Below, piece by piece: positions 44,698 through 53,479 of a stretch of DNA of 64,000 nucleotides. How positions within the stretch are numbered: the stretch's first letter is position 1; each line of letters begins with the position of its first letter. The notes below the pieces were generated by a model. It saw only the letters and a list, made by a program, of their open reading frames with translations. It made no database searches and had not been told where the DNA came from. A program made the translations under genes and the position numbers. The stretch is taken from contig CAJUGE010000018.1 in the NCBI GenBank assembly GCA_910586295.1, positions 12,566 through 76,565 on the forward strand. The letters run 5' to 3'. The stretch comes from an uncultured Bacilli bacterium (lineage in GTDB: Bacteria; Bacillota_I; Bacilli_A; RF39; UBA660).

Positions 44698-46755
44698 ATG
44701 TATAGTAGTGAAAAAAATCCGGGCTTCAAATGGGACGAAAGAGAACCAAGAGAGCCTAGAGAAAGAAAAAATAGAAGTTTTGACTGGAAAGATGTAATAA
44801 TTAAAGCAGTATTTTTAGTAATATTCTTGCTGTTGTTATTATGGTTATTTCCAAAAGTACCTAATATGAAGCCTTTTTACAGTAACGTATTTAGGGAAAA
44901 TATTAAGTATATGCAAGAGGCAGCTGAGAGTTATTACACAGACGAAAGATTACCTAAAAATATAGGTGATACTGCTGAAATTACACTTCAAGAAATGATA
45001 AATAAGAATTTAATATTACCTTTCGTTGATGAAAATGGTGAAGAATGTGATACTTTAAATTCTTATGTACAAGTTAGAAAAAATAAAAATGATTTTACTT
45101 TGAAAGTGAATTTAGTTTGTCCTAGTGAAAAGAATTTTGTTGAAAAGACTTTAGGATGTTATACTTATTGTGAAAAGGACGAATGTTTTAATGAACCTGA
45201 GAAACAATTATCACTTGAATATCAATTTAAACAAGAAGTAACAGGAGAAAATACTGTTTATAGTTGTCCAAATGGAGGAGTATTAAGTAATGGTAAATGT
45301 TATGTTTATACTACTAATAGTTATAAAGCAACTGAGACTACTATTAAAGGAACTGAATATTGTCCAAATGGAGGAGAACTTAAAGATGGTATTTGTTATG
45401 TGACTGATATAGATTATTACAATCCTTCTATAAGTAAGGGAGAGTATTATTGTCCAAATGGAGGAACTTTAAATAATGGTAAATGTTACAAGAATGGAAC
45501 TAGTACTTATGCTGCTACTCAAGCTGCACCAACATATAGTTGTCCAAATGGAGGAGTATTAAGAGATGGTGTATGTTATGTTAATAGAGAAAGTTCTTAT
45601 GTTGCTTCTTTAAGTAGAGGAGAGTATTATTGTCCAAATGGAGGAACTTTAAACGGTTCAAGATGTTATATATCTAGAACTGAAACTGTATCTGCTACAG
45701 TAAGTTATACTTGTCCAAGTGGTTATAGTAAGAGTGGTTCAATATGTGTTAAACCAGGTTCAACTACAAGTGTTCCTGCTTCAATAATTAATTATACTTG
45801 TCCAGATGGTAGATATGTTTCTACTTCGACTTGTACTATAACTACTACTACTTCTGGAAGTAGTTATGCAGCTGCTAAAAAGGCGGTAAGTAAGACAATT
45901 ACTAATACTAACTCTAATATGGGAAGTGGTTATAAGTTAGTAAGGACAGAAGCAAAATATTCTTGCAGCAATCATATTCAATGTCCTAATCCAGTATACT
46001 ATTATACTTGGAGCTATTCTGTTTATGAATATAGTTGTCCAAATGGAGGGACTTTGAACAGTAGTACTAAGATGTGTGTTAAGTCTGGAACTACAACTAC
46101 TAAGACTGTAAGTGCTACACCTAACTATTATTGTTCTAATTTTGCTAAATTAGAAGGTGATAAATGTGTTACAACAACTCCTAGTCAAACAACTGCTGCT
46201 ACAGCTACTTATACTTGTCCAAGCGGATATAGAAAGAGTGGTTCAACTTGCGTAGGTACTGTTACAACATCTTATAGTGCTTCACAAAGTAGTGGAAGTT
46301 ATTATTGTCCAAATGGTGGAACTTTAAGAGGTTCAAGATGTTATTATGATGATTCTTATACTTATAGACCAACTTCTACTCCTGGTAAGTATAGTTGTCC
46401 AAATGGTGGAACTTTGAGTGGATCAACTTGTGTGGTTAATGAAACTCAAGTATATGATGCTTCACAAAGTACAGGAACACAATATTGTCCAAATGGAGGA
46501 AACTTAAGTGGTGGTAAGTGTGTAGTTAATAATAGTTATAATTACGCTTCTTCTAAAACTGATGGTAAAACAGTTTATACTTGTCCAAATGGAGGAGAAC
46601 TTAAAGATAAAAAGTGTTATACAAATACTGAATCAAGTTCTTATGATGCAACAGCTACTGTTAATAAAGTAACTTCATATAGATATAAGTGGAGTGAAAG
46701 TAAAACATTAGATGGATGGTATGCAACAGGTGTTACAAGAACTGTAGAAAAATAA
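44698..46755 (+). CDS. Membrane-anchored Cys-rich CPNGG-repeat surface protein
   Basis: The 685-residue protein has a charged cytosolic start (WDEREPREPRERKNR), one membrane helix (about 31-51) and a conserved domain (about 60-150, FRENIKYMQEAAESYYTDER to VNLVCP) that resembles pseudopilin-like domains. From about 185 to 660 it is made of repeats of 30-32 residues with the core Y-x-C-P-N-G-G-x-L-x-x-G-x-C-Y and Ser/Thr/Tyr-rich spacers; variants with CPSGY occur. Each repeat has one Cys pair, suggesting a chain of small disulfide-bonded units projecting from the cell. The family is seen in gut Bacilli genomes but has no known role. Confidence 0.7.
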   Translation: MYSSEKNPGFKWDEREPREPRERKNRSFDWKDVIIKAVFLVIFLLLLLWLFPKVPNMKPFYSNVFRENIKYMQEAAESYYTDERLPKNIGDTAEITLQEMINKNLILPFVDENGEECDTLNSYVQVRKNKNDFTLKVNLVCPSEKNFVEKTLGCYTYCEKDECFNEPEKQLSLEYQFKQEVTGENTVYSCPNGGVLSNGKCYVYTTNSYKATETTIKGTEYCPNGGELKDGICYVTDIDYYNPSISKGEYYCPNGGTLNNGKCYKNGTSTYAATQAAPTYSCPNGGVLRDGVCYVNRESSYVASLSRGEYYCPNGGTLNGSRCYISRTETVSATVSYTCPSGYSKSGSICVKPGSTTSVPASIINYTCPDGRYVSTSTCTITTTTSGSSYAAAKKAVSKTITNTNSNMGSGYKLVRTEAKYSCSNHIQCPNPVYYYTWSYSVYEYSCPNGGTLNSSTKMCVKSGTTTTKTVSATPNYYCSNFAKLEGDKCVTTTPSQTTAATATYTCPSGYRKSGSTCVGTVTTSYSASQSSGSYYCPNGGTLRGSRCYYDDSYTYRPTSTPGKYSCPNGGTLSGSTCVVNETQVYDASQSTGTQYCPNGGNLSGGKCVVNNSYNYASSKTDGKTVYTCPNGGELKDKKCYTNTESSSYDATATVNKVTSYRYKWSESKTLDGWYATGVTRTVEK
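45265..46640 (+). repeat. Coding tandem repeats, period about 90 bp, in the CPNGG protein gene
   Basis: TGTCCAAATGGAGG recurs at 45265, 45361, 45451, 45541 and 45631 (spacings 96, 90, 90 and 90), again near 46036, and in variant form near 46304, 46394, 46487 and 46582. The strong DNA identity points to recent amplification or ongoing recombination, so repeat number may vary between strains. Confidence 0.85.
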
Positions 46756-46765
46756 ATATATTAAG

Positions 46766-46799
46766 ACTATCATAAGCTAATATTATGATAGTTTTTTTT
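46766..46799 (+). terminator. Rho-independent terminator after the CPNGG gene
   Basis: ACTATCATA (46766-46774) pairs perfectly with TATGATAGT (46784-46792), followed by T8. Confidence 0.87.
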
Positions 46800-46827
46800 G
46801 ACATTAAGTATATTTTCATGTTATCCT
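46798..46827 (+). promoter_or_regulatory. Promoter of the 46847 gene
   Basis: A perfect -35 TTGACA (46798-46803) follows directly on the terminator T run, and TATCCT (46822-46827) is an acceptable -10 at 18 bases. Confidence 0.55.
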
Positions 46828-46846
46828 TTTATTAGGAGGATAGGTT

Positions 46847-47647
46847 GTGAGAAAAGTTGGTAGATATATTTTAGTAGAAGAGTTAAATTTAGAAAAAAGA
46901 CACTTATTTAGCTATAAAGAAAGAGTAGAAGATTTATATAAAAAAATAAATGAATACAATAATAAAAAAGACAATCCCTATTTTATTGGAGATTTAACCT
47001 TTAACTGGAAAACTAGAACTTTATATTATAGAAGATATAGAAAGATTACTAAACCATCTTCATTAAATATATTAGATGATGTTACTACTAAACTAGAAAA
47101 TGAAGCTAGTTTAAAAAAGAAATTTAAAATAGAAAATGATAATAGATTATTTGTAGCATATAGAGTAAATAGAAAAATAAAACTTCTTAATATATTTTAT
47201 AAAAAAGATGTGAAATACTTGAATGAGTATTATTTAGAATCTAAGTTTATAGAATACTCTAAAGACATTAAGTTTTTGAAAATAATTATTAATAATAATC
47301 TTATTTCTTCTTTTAAATTTTCCTTGAATGAATACGAAGCACTTTTTTATCATGTTAACAATGGTTTTTTGATGAATTCAAAGCCAGTTATAGATTTAGT
47401 ACAAGCATTTATTAGACCAAATGGTGTCAAGAGTTATATTAACTTTAGATTTCTTTCTAGTCTTATTAGAGAGTACGAATCAACTTTGAATGCTGTTGAA
47501 GAAGAAAAACCTATATTTTATTCTGATGAAATTGATGACCAGATTATGATAAATGGTTATGAAGTTGGTATTCTAAGTCATTTTAATGAAGATTTAAAGA
47601 TGGGTGAAATAAAAAAAGATAAAGTAATTAAAAAATTAATTAGATGA
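46847..47647 (+). CDS. Unrecognised 266-residue cytosolic protein
   Basis: The family is not recognised. It starts at GTG 46847 behind TAGGAGGATAGG. It is basic and Lys/Tyr/Asn-rich, with no signal peptide, no membrane helix and no Cys; its order of strands and helices gives no known motif. It has its own promoter and terminator and lies just before spoIIGA, so a link to sporulation is possible but unsupported. Confidence 0.5.
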   Translation: MRKVGRYILVEELNLEKRHLFSYKERVEDLYKKINEYNNKKDNPYFIGDLTFNWKTRTLYYRRYRKITKPSSLNILDDVTTKLENEASLKKKFKIENDNRLFVAYRVNRKIKLLNIFYKKDVKYLNEYYLESKFIEYSKDIKFLKIIINNNLISSFKFSLNEYEALFYHVNNGFLMNSKPVIDLVQAFIRPNGVKSYINFRFLSSLIREYESTLNAVEEEKPIFYSDEIDDQIMINGYEVGILSHFNEDLKMGEIKKDKVIKKLIR

Positions 47648-47657
47648 GCTATAAAGT

Positions 47658-47681
47658 GACAAAATACTTGTCTTTTTTTTT
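47658..47681 (+). terminator. Short terminator before spoIIGA
   Basis: GACAA (47658-47662) pairs with TTGTC (47668-47672), loop of 5, followed by T9. The stem is short but the T run is strong. Confidence 0.6.
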
Positions 47682-47704
47682 ATATAATTAAAAAGGGTGA
47701 GTAT

Positions 47705-48496
47705 ATGAAAGTATATGTAGACCTAATTATTTTCATTAATTTTGCATTTGATTTTTTATTGCTTCTATCAGTTTCTATAATTCTAAAAAGGCATGCCACA
47801 CTTAAAAGGATAACTTTGGGCGCTTTGTTAGGCGGATTAACTTTGACAGTTTTATTCATTCCATTTACAACTTTAACTTTATTTCTTATGAAAGTAGTAC
47901 TTAGTATTCTAATAGTAGTAGTGACTTTTGGAGTTAAAGACTTTAAGTATGTTATATTAAACTTATTTTATTTCTATATTACAAGTATTATTTTGGGTGG
48001 ATTTATGTATTATTTAAATGTAGAGTTTAGTTATAAGAATATAGGTATGATATTTTATCATAAGGGAGTAAATATTAATTACTTATTTATATTGATAATT
48101 TCTCCTGTTATTTTGTATTTTTACACTAAAGAAATGAATAAGTTTAAAATGAGAAACTCTTTAAGCTATAAAGTAGATGTATATTTGAAAGATAAAAAGG
48201 TAGTAAGATTAAATGGATTTATGGATACAGGGAATACTTTAGTCGAGCCTTATAATCATAAGAAAGTTATTGTTGTAAATTCTAAAGAAATTGAAAAGTG
48301 TTTAGTGCCAGGAAATTTTATGTTAGTACCTTATGAAAGTGTCAACTCTACAGGATTTCTGAAATGTATTAAACCAGATAAACTTTATATTGACGGGATT
48401 GGAATTAGAACTGATGTAGTAATAGGACTTACAAATGCAAAATTAAAAAAGAATGGTGTGAATTGTATTTTAAATTATTTACTTATGGAGGAATGA
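47705..48496 (+). CDS. spoIIGA: Sigma-E processing aspartic peptidase SpoIIGA
   Basis: The 263-residue protein has five N-terminal membrane helices (about 6-24, 35-53, 58-77, 83-102, 125-142) starting with the family pattern YVDLIIFINFAFDFLLL, and a C-terminal aspartic-protease half with FMDTGNTLVEP (catalytic Asp at about 173) and LLMEE at the end. It cleaves the pro-sequence of sigma-E in the mother cell after a signal from the forespore. It is placed one base before the sigE gene, as in other sporulating Firmicutes. Confidence 0.92.
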   Translation: MKVYVDLIIFINFAFDFLLLLSVSIILKRHATLKRITLGALLGGLTLTVLFIPFTTLTLFLMKVVLSILIVVVTFGVKDFKYVILNLFYFYITSIILGGFMYYLNVEFSYKNIGMIFYHKGVNINYLFILIISPVILYFYTKEMNKFKMRNSLSYKVDVYLKDKKVVRLNGFMDTGNTLVEPYNHKKVIVVNSKEIEKCLVPGNFMLVPYESVNSTGFLKCIKPDKLYIDGIGIRTDVVIGLTNAKLKKNGVNCILNYLLMEE

Positions 48497-48497
48497 T

Positions 48498-49184
48498 ATG
48501 AAGATACTTGAATTATTAAAAAAATTATTTAAAGATGATAGCAAATGCTTTTATTTAGGCAGTACAGATTTGTTACCACCTCCTTTGGGAAAAGAACTTG
48601 AAGAGGAACTTGTTTTAAAGAGTCAAGATGGGGACATGAATGCCAGAAATAAACTAATAGAACATAATTTAAGGTTAGTTGTATATTTGGCTAAAAAATA
48701 TGATAATACCATGTATGACTTAGAAGATTTAGTTTCTATTGGTACAATCGGGTTAATCAAAGGAGTTAAGACTTATAAGTTAGATAAAAACATTAAGCTT
48801 GCTACTTATGCTTCGAGATGTATTGATAATGAAATTCTTATGTTTCTTAGAAAGAATAAGAGAAGGAAAGTTGAGGTTTCTTTTGAAGATTCTATAAACT
48901 TTGATGGAGACGGAAATGAGCTTCATTTGGAGGATGTTCTTGGAACTGATGGCGATATAGTGGAAAAAGAGTATGAAGATGTAGTAGATAAAGAACTTCT
49001 TGGTAGTGTAATCGATAAATTACCACCTAGAGATAGAGAAATTTTGACTTTAAGATATGGACTTAATAATTCAGAAGAGTATACACAAAAAGAAGTTGCA
49101 GATATGCTTGGTATAAGTCAATCTTATATTTCTAGAATAGAAAAGAAAGCAATAAAGAAATTAAAGAGCTTAATGAAAGTTTAA
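48498..49184 (+). CDS. sigE: Sporulation mother-cell sigma factor, pro-sigma-E
   Basis: The 228-residue sigma-70 family protein has regions 2 (NLRLVVYLAKKYDNTMYDLE, then LVSIGTIGLIKGVKTY) and 4 (LPPRDREILTLRYGL, EVADMLGISQSYISRIE). The N-terminus FYLGSTDLLPPPLGKELE matches the start of mature and pro-sigma-E (in Bacillus, YYIGGSEALPPPL), with a short hydrophobic pro-peptide of about 15-20 residues that SpoIIGA would remove. sigG, often next, is absent here; a convergent regulator gene follows instead. Confidence 0.92.
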   Translation: MKILELLKKLFKDDSKCFYLGSTDLLPPPLGKELEEELVLKSQDGDMNARNKLIEHNLRLVVYLAKKYDNTMYDLEDLVSIGTIGLIKGVKTYKLDKNIKLATYASRCIDNEILMFLRKNKRRKVEVSFEDSINFDGDGNELHLEDVLGTDGDIVEKEYEDVVDKELLGSVIDKLPPRDREILTLRYGLNNSEEYTQKEVADMLGISQSYISRIEKKAIKKLKSLMKV

Positions 49185-49187
49185 AAA

Positions 49188-49224
49188 AAACTGTGAGAAA
49201 ATAATAAAGTTTTCTTACAGTTTT
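49188..49224. terminator. Bidirectional terminator between sigE and a convergent regulator
   Basis: AAACTGTGAGAAAA (from 49188) pairs with the stretch ending TTACAGTTT (to 49223) with one wobble. It has A runs on the left and T runs on the right, so it can act on both strands. Confidence 0.8.
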
Positions 49225-49492
49225 ATTCATTCATAATACTTTTAGGATAAGGCTTTCTTTCATCTGTTCTATATAAAATGTAGTCTATACTAGTGTTGTA
49301 AAATTCTGCCAGCGTAATTAATTGATTTAATAACAGGCTACGAATCCCTCTTTCATATAGAGAATATTGTCTTTGGTCAATTCCCAAAATATTGGCAATT
49401 TCTTTTTGTTTTAAATCTTTATCTTCACGTAAGTCTTTTAACTTTGTTTCAACACTTAAATTTTTGTACTGAGGTTTTGCCTTTTTTTCCAT
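49223..49492 (-). CDS. XRE-family (Cro/CI-like) regulator
   Basis: The 89-residue protein is one of two clear minus-strand genes. Its helix-turn-helix is LREDKDLKQKEIANILGIDQ and RQYSLYERGIRSLLLNQLI, followed by LAEFYNTSIDYILYRTDERK, typical of small XRE repressors. The binding site AGGAGG lies before its ATG at 49492. The target is unknown. Confidence 0.85.
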   Translation of the reverse strand: MEKKAKPQYKNLSVETKLKDLREDKDLKQKEIANILGIDQRQYSLYERGIRSLLLNQLITLAEFYNTSIDYILYRTDERKPYPKSIMNE

Positions 49493-49573
49493 TCGTTAAC
49501 TCCTCCTAGATACATTTTAACTTAATAAAAAAATTAGATATTGATTTTACCATCATATAATAGTAAAATGTAA

Positions 49574-50023
49574 GGCGTAGGATGTGAAAGCGAGAAAAAA
49601 GAAGAAAGCAAACAAGTAGTAGAAACAAATGGAATGCTAAGTTATACAATAGATGGAGAAGTAGCAAAAGAAAAACCTACAAAAGAAGATGGCTATAAAA
49701 CTCTATGCTTAGAAATACTTAAATTAAATTGTAACGACGACTTAGGTATAAAATATGTATTACTTGGAATCTATGCTTATCAAGAAGATGAAGAAGAATT
49801 TTTAAAAATAAAAGAAACAATTCATGACTCAGTAGAAACACTTTTACCATTTTTGATTTTATTTTATAAATTAGATAAAATGAACAAATTTCGAGAAGTA
49901 TTGTTAAAATTAAATATTATTTCAAAAGAATTTATACCATTTTTAAAAAGTTATTTAGCAAATTGTAAAGACGAAGAACTTATAGAAGATAATTTTTCTG
50001 ATTATCTTTTTAACTATGAATAA
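49574..50023 (+). pseudogene. 5'-truncated lipoprotein-like gene
   Basis: The frame opens after TAA 49571 as GVGCESEKKEESKQVV, then NGMLSYTIDGEVAKEKPTKEDGY. VGC followed by a polar stretch looks like the lipobox and start of a mature lipoprotein, but the signal peptide is absent and the only in-frame ATG (49634) has no binding site. The remainder (LGIKYVLLGIYAYQEDEEEF ... FLILFYKLDKMNKF) is a helical, TPR-like region of another character, so two gene remnants may be joined. I treat it as a pseudogene. Confidence 0.5.
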
Positions 50024-50082
50024 CATCCAACACTTGGTATAGTTTTTTATATTGGAAATATAAATAAATAGATAAAAATATT

Positions 50083-50132
50083 AAAAATCAATAGTAATAG
50101 TTATACAAATACTAATTTCTATTGATTTTTAA
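50083..50132 (+). terminator. Long-stem terminator before the LysR gene
   Basis: AAAAATCAATAG (50083-50094) pairs perfectly with CTATTGATTTTT (50119-50130). Confidence 0.75.
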
Positions 50133-50140
50133 TTGCTTTA

Positions 50141-50169
50141 TTGACAACTTTAACAAAATGTGGTAAAAT
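50141..50169 (+). promoter_or_regulatory. Promoter of the LysR-type gene
   Basis: A perfect -35 TTGACA (50141-50146) and -10 TAAAAT (50164-50169) are 17 bases apart, about 30 bases before the start codon. Confidence 0.78.
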
Positions 50170-50198
50170 AAAGTACATAAATGAGAGGTGTATGTAAT

Positions 50199-51086
50199 AT
50201 GGGATTAAATTCTCAAAAAATGAATTTAGATTACATTAGAACTTTTGTTGTTTTAGCCCAATCAAAAAATATGACAGAAGCTAGTATAAAATTGGGTGTT
50301 ACTCCAAGTTATGTTTCTAGACATATTTCTAAATTAGAAGAAGAACTCAAAACAAAATTAATAATGTCTATCAATAAATTCAAAGATATGCAATTAACTG
50401 ATTCTGGAAAGTTCTTTTTTGAAAGATATGAAAAGATATACAATGATATTTTACTAACCGAAAAAGATTTTTTACAAACTCAAAAAATTGATAATTGTAA
50501 GATTTCAATTGGAATATGTTCTGATTTGGAAAAAATTATATTAAAACCAGCACTAATAAAATTTATAAATGAATATCCAAATATATCTTTTAAGATTATA
50601 AATGGTTCTAAAGAAGAATTACAAAAAAAATTGATTCAATATTCTGTTGATTTTATTTTAGATAAAAATATTTTAAGTGATACATCTAAAATGTTAAATA
50701 TAAAATCTAAAAAATTAGGACAGATTAAATACTATTTAATTTTTAATAAACATTTTTATAAAAACATTTTTAATATTGAAGAATTACCTTTTATTGTAAA
50801 CATAAATAATAGTCAAGAGCAAACATTATTTAATGAATATTTTAGTTCGAAAAATATTAAGTTAAAAATTAAATATGAAGTAGATTCTCTTGATAGTATA
50901 ATCTCTTATGTGAAATCTGGATTAGGCGTTTCAATAGTATTAGATAATGTTATAGATAAAGATTTAGAAACTATATGTTTAGATAAACTTGATACGTCAG
51001 TATATATTTCATATATTGTTGAAAAATTAACTCCTGCTACAAAAGAATTTTTAAAAATATTAATAGAGCAAAAAGAAAATTTTTAA
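50199..51086 (+). CDS. LysR-type transcriptional regulator
   Basis: ATG 50199 (MGLNSQKMNLDY) is spaced from GAGAGGTG and preferred over ATG 50181. The 295-residue protein has the LysR winged helix (YIRTFVVLAQSKNMTEASIK, then LGVTPSYVSRHISKLEEEL) and a periplasmic-binding-like effector domain from about 95 (ISIGICSDLEK ... SIISYVKSGLGVSIVLDNVI). The regulated genes and ligand are unknown; it is transcribed with, rather than divergently from, its downstream neighbour. Confidence 0.88.
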   Translation: MGLNSQKMNLDYIRTFVVLAQSKNMTEASIKLGVTPSYVSRHISKLEEELKTKLIMSINKFKDMQLTDSGKFFFERYEKIYNDILLTEKDFLQTQKIDNCKISIGICSDLEKIILKPALIKFINEYPNISFKIINGSKEELQKKLIQYSVDFILDKNILSDTSKMLNIKSKKLGQIKYYLIFNKHFYKNIFNIEELPFIVNINNSQEQTLFNEYFSSKNIKLKIKYEVDSLDSIISYVKSGLGVSIVLDNVIDKDLETICLDKLDTSVYISYIVEKLTPATKEFLKILIEQKENF

Positions 51087-51102
51087 TATGAGGTGAGAGC
51101 AA

Positions 51103-51714
51103 ATGAATAGAAATAAAGTTTTATTTATATTAGTGATTATTGTTTTAGTTTCTTTAATTATATTAGTTTATCATAACAATTCTAAAATTGATATATATGA
51201 TATGAAACCTAGTTGGGAACTTTACGAAAGAAATTTAGAAAATGTTAAAGAAAATATGAATGAAATAACAGAAAGTAATAGTGAATTTAACTGGTGGAAA
51301 TTAAAAAAGAATTTTTTGGATGATGAAATTTATCAACAAACTTTGAATAGAATTGTGTCAGATATAAGAAAATGTTATATAAATTATACTGATACAAGTT
51401 TAACAAATAATAAAATACTTTTATATAAAAATTCTAAAAAGATAACTAAAAGTGAGTTACAAATTTTAAATAAATTAAATAATAGTTGTTTATCTTCAGT
51501 CATTAAAAATTATTCTAATAATGAAATAAGTAATAACAAAGAAAAACGTGAAAAAACTATTTTATTTTTAAATTCAATTGATACACTTCTAAAAAAACAA
51601 AATACAGGTAGTAATTTAACATATAGTGAATTGGCTTTTAATAGATTAAACGAATCTCTTGCATTATATGAAATTAGCAATTGGATAAAAATGGAATATT
51701 ATCAAGTCGATTAG
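51103..51714 (+). CDS. Unrecognised membrane-anchored helical protein
   Basis: This 203-residue protein has one N-terminal membrane helix (VLFILVIIVLVSLIILVYH, about 6-24) and a polar, helical outer part with two Cys (IRKCYINY and NNSCLSSVI). No family is recognised. It follows the LysR gene by 16 bases behind GAGGTGAGAG and is probably in the same operon. Confidence 0.5.
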   Translation: MNRNKVLFILVIIVLVSLIILVYHNNSKIDIYDMKPSWELYERNLENVKENMNEITESNSEFNWWKLKKNFLDDEIYQQTLNRIVSDIRKCYINYTDTSLTNNKILLYKNSKKITKSELQILNKLNNSCLSSVIKNYSNNEISNNKEKREKTILFLNSIDTLLKKQNTGSNLTYSELAFNRLNESLALYEISNWIKMEYYQVD

Positions 51715-51747
51715 TTAAGGCATTGGTAGTGTGAAGTTGGTGTATTT

Positions 51748-51870
51748 ATGAATCAGAAAAAACTAGGAAAAATCATAGCAGAAAAAAGAAAAGAGAAGAA
51801 TATGACCCAAGAAGAATTGGGTGAAAAAATAGGAGTAGTAGGAAGTTCTGTATCAAAATGGGAAAGAGGA
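51748..51870 (+). pseudogene. 5' part of an XRE-family regulator gene split by the second element
   Basis: Codons from ATG 51748 encode KLGKIIAEKRKEKNMTQEEL and then VGSSVSKWERG, an XRE helix-turn-helix. The frame then runs into the element and stops within two codons (51874-51876). The missing rest lies at 62238-62816. Joining 51870 to 62238 restores one frame, KWERG-ITAPDITLLK, of 233 residues: an HTH domain, a membrane helix (VKIFISILCILSILILMF) and an extracellular domain. Confidence 0.92.
51867..51870 (+). other. Left attachment site (attL) core of the second element
   Basis: AGGA at 51867-51870 is shared with 62234-62237. Outside bases differ on both sides (G/C before, C/A after). The crossover dinucleotide of the serine integrase should be inside it. 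Confidence 0.75.
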
Positions 51871-51872
51871 CT

Positions 51873-52019
51873 ATGACCTTACAAATGACACAAAATAGAA
51901 AAATACAGGATTTACTTTATTTTAAAGGTAAAATTAACGAATGTAATATAACTATAAAACACGAAGAAAAAGCAAAAATTGATTATAATTTAAGTGTTAT
52001 GGTATCAATAAACATATAA
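51873..52019 (+). other. Coding extension of the integrase in the excised circular form
   Basis: If the ends are joined at the AGGA core, the integrase frame passes from its codon at 62234 into ACT and then ATG 51873, and stays open to TAA 52017-52019, adding about 48 residues that include MTLQMTQNRKIQDLLYF and end LSVMVSINI. In the integrated state this piece has only a chance ATG (51885) and no binding site. A terminator at 52106 would end the integrase transcript of the circle. Confidence 0.6.
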
Positions 52020-52105
52020 AATAAAAAATGTCCTCTAATTTATACGATACTTAATAAAACTAGAATAAAGTAAAAACTTATAAAAAATCGGTTATGAAAT
52101 TAACA

Positions 52106-52132
52106 AAGGTATGTGAAAAATCATATCTTTTT
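52106..52132 (+). terminator. Terminator at the element left end
   Basis: AAGGTATG (52106-52113) pairs with CATATCTT (52122-52129; one G-T pair), followed by T residues. In the circular form it lies directly downstream of the integrase gene. Confidence 0.75.
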
Positions 52133-52163
52133 TATTTTGTGTAAAGAAAGTGAGGAATGATAT

Positions 52164-53450
52164 ATGAATTTAAACTACGGAATATTTAGAAGTCAACCAA
52201 TAATGACTATAAACGATTTGGCACAAATCGGATCGCATAACAAACGTGAGAAAAAAGCCTATAAAAGTAACCCTAATATCTAATTAGAATTAACCAAAAA
52301 TAATGTAGAATTAGTACCCTTAAGAGAGAAATATGTTAGGGGTTTTAAAATGCTTGTAAAAGATTATGAAAAAGAACACAACGAAAGAATGAAAACGGAA
52401 CGAGATGATAGGAAACGAACCTTTAACGAAATGTTAAATAAATCAAAAAGTGTTGTTGCAGATGAGCTTATGTTTACAGCCACTCATAAATTTTTTAATA
52501 ATATGAATAACGAAGAAATAATGAGATGGGCAGATACTTGTATGGACTTTGTTTATAATGATTTAGGTTATAAAAAAGAACAAGTTTTACAAGCCACAAT
52601 ACATTTAGATGAACTAACACCACATATTCATTGTGTAGTTGTACCACTTGTTAAAAAGTTAGATAAAAGAACTAATACTGAAAGATTTACTATTTCAAAA
52701 AAACAATATATTAAAGACAATATTCACTTATCAGAATTACAAGATGTTTATAATTTAAGATTAAGGGAGGCAGGATTTGAACTAGAACGAGGTATCAAAA
52801 ATAGTGATATAAAACACATTAAAATTAAAGAATTTAAGAAAACCACTAGATATTATGAAAATAAAGTAACCACTATCAATAAAAATCTTGATAATGCTAT
52901 GAACGATTTTGAAGAAAAAATGAAAACAACCAAAAGTACCATTATTGATAAAGAATATATAAAGATAAGAAAAGACACTTTTGATAGTATGAATAATGTT
53001 ATAAAAGAAACAAAAAAAGCAATAGAATTTCAACCTAAAATGGAACAATTATTTAATGAAGTTAATACCTACACTACAAGTCATCAAACGCTAGAAAAAG
53101 AAAATAGAAATCTCCAAAGAGAAGTAAAAGCACTTACTACTAGAAATCAAAACTTAACCAAAGAGAATAATAATCTTAAATCCTATTTAAAAACCATTTT
53201 AGAGGCTATTAAACACTTTTTTAGGGAATTACTACAAAGTGGTAATGATAAGACTAAAGAAGTCACTACAAGCGAAATAAAGGACTATTATGATAATAAA
53301 GATTTTGATTCTAATGATGTTTACGATATTTCAAAAGGAACACCCAAAGAAGATGAATTATTTGATTATGCAGAAATTCCTAGTTATTTAAAAACTAGCA
53401 AGAAGTCTTATAAAGAGAAAGACAAAGATGATTATGAAATCGGCTTATAA
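52164..53450 (+). pseudogene. mobV: MobV-family relaxase (plasmid recombination/mobilization protein) with an in-frame stop
   Basis: From ATG 52164 (behind GTGAGG) the frame reads GSHNKREKKAYKSNPNI, then TAA at 52281-52283 (codon 40), then continues in the same frame as LELTKNNVELVPLREKYV to 53450, 428 residues without the stop. It has MobV motif I (H-N-x-R, holding the catalytic His in MobM) and motif III HLDELTPHIHCVVVP, then a coiled-coil tail. Restart at ATG 52350 would give 366 residues but lose motif I, so nicking activity should be lost unless the stop is read through or is a sequencing error. Confidence 0.88.
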
Positions 53451-53479
53451 TTTTTAATATAGAAAAAATGTAAAATGAA

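Noticed and set aside
51885..52019. Independent 44-residue gene at the element left end
   Set aside because: No ribosome binding site is present; the frame is better explained as the integrase extension of the circular form.
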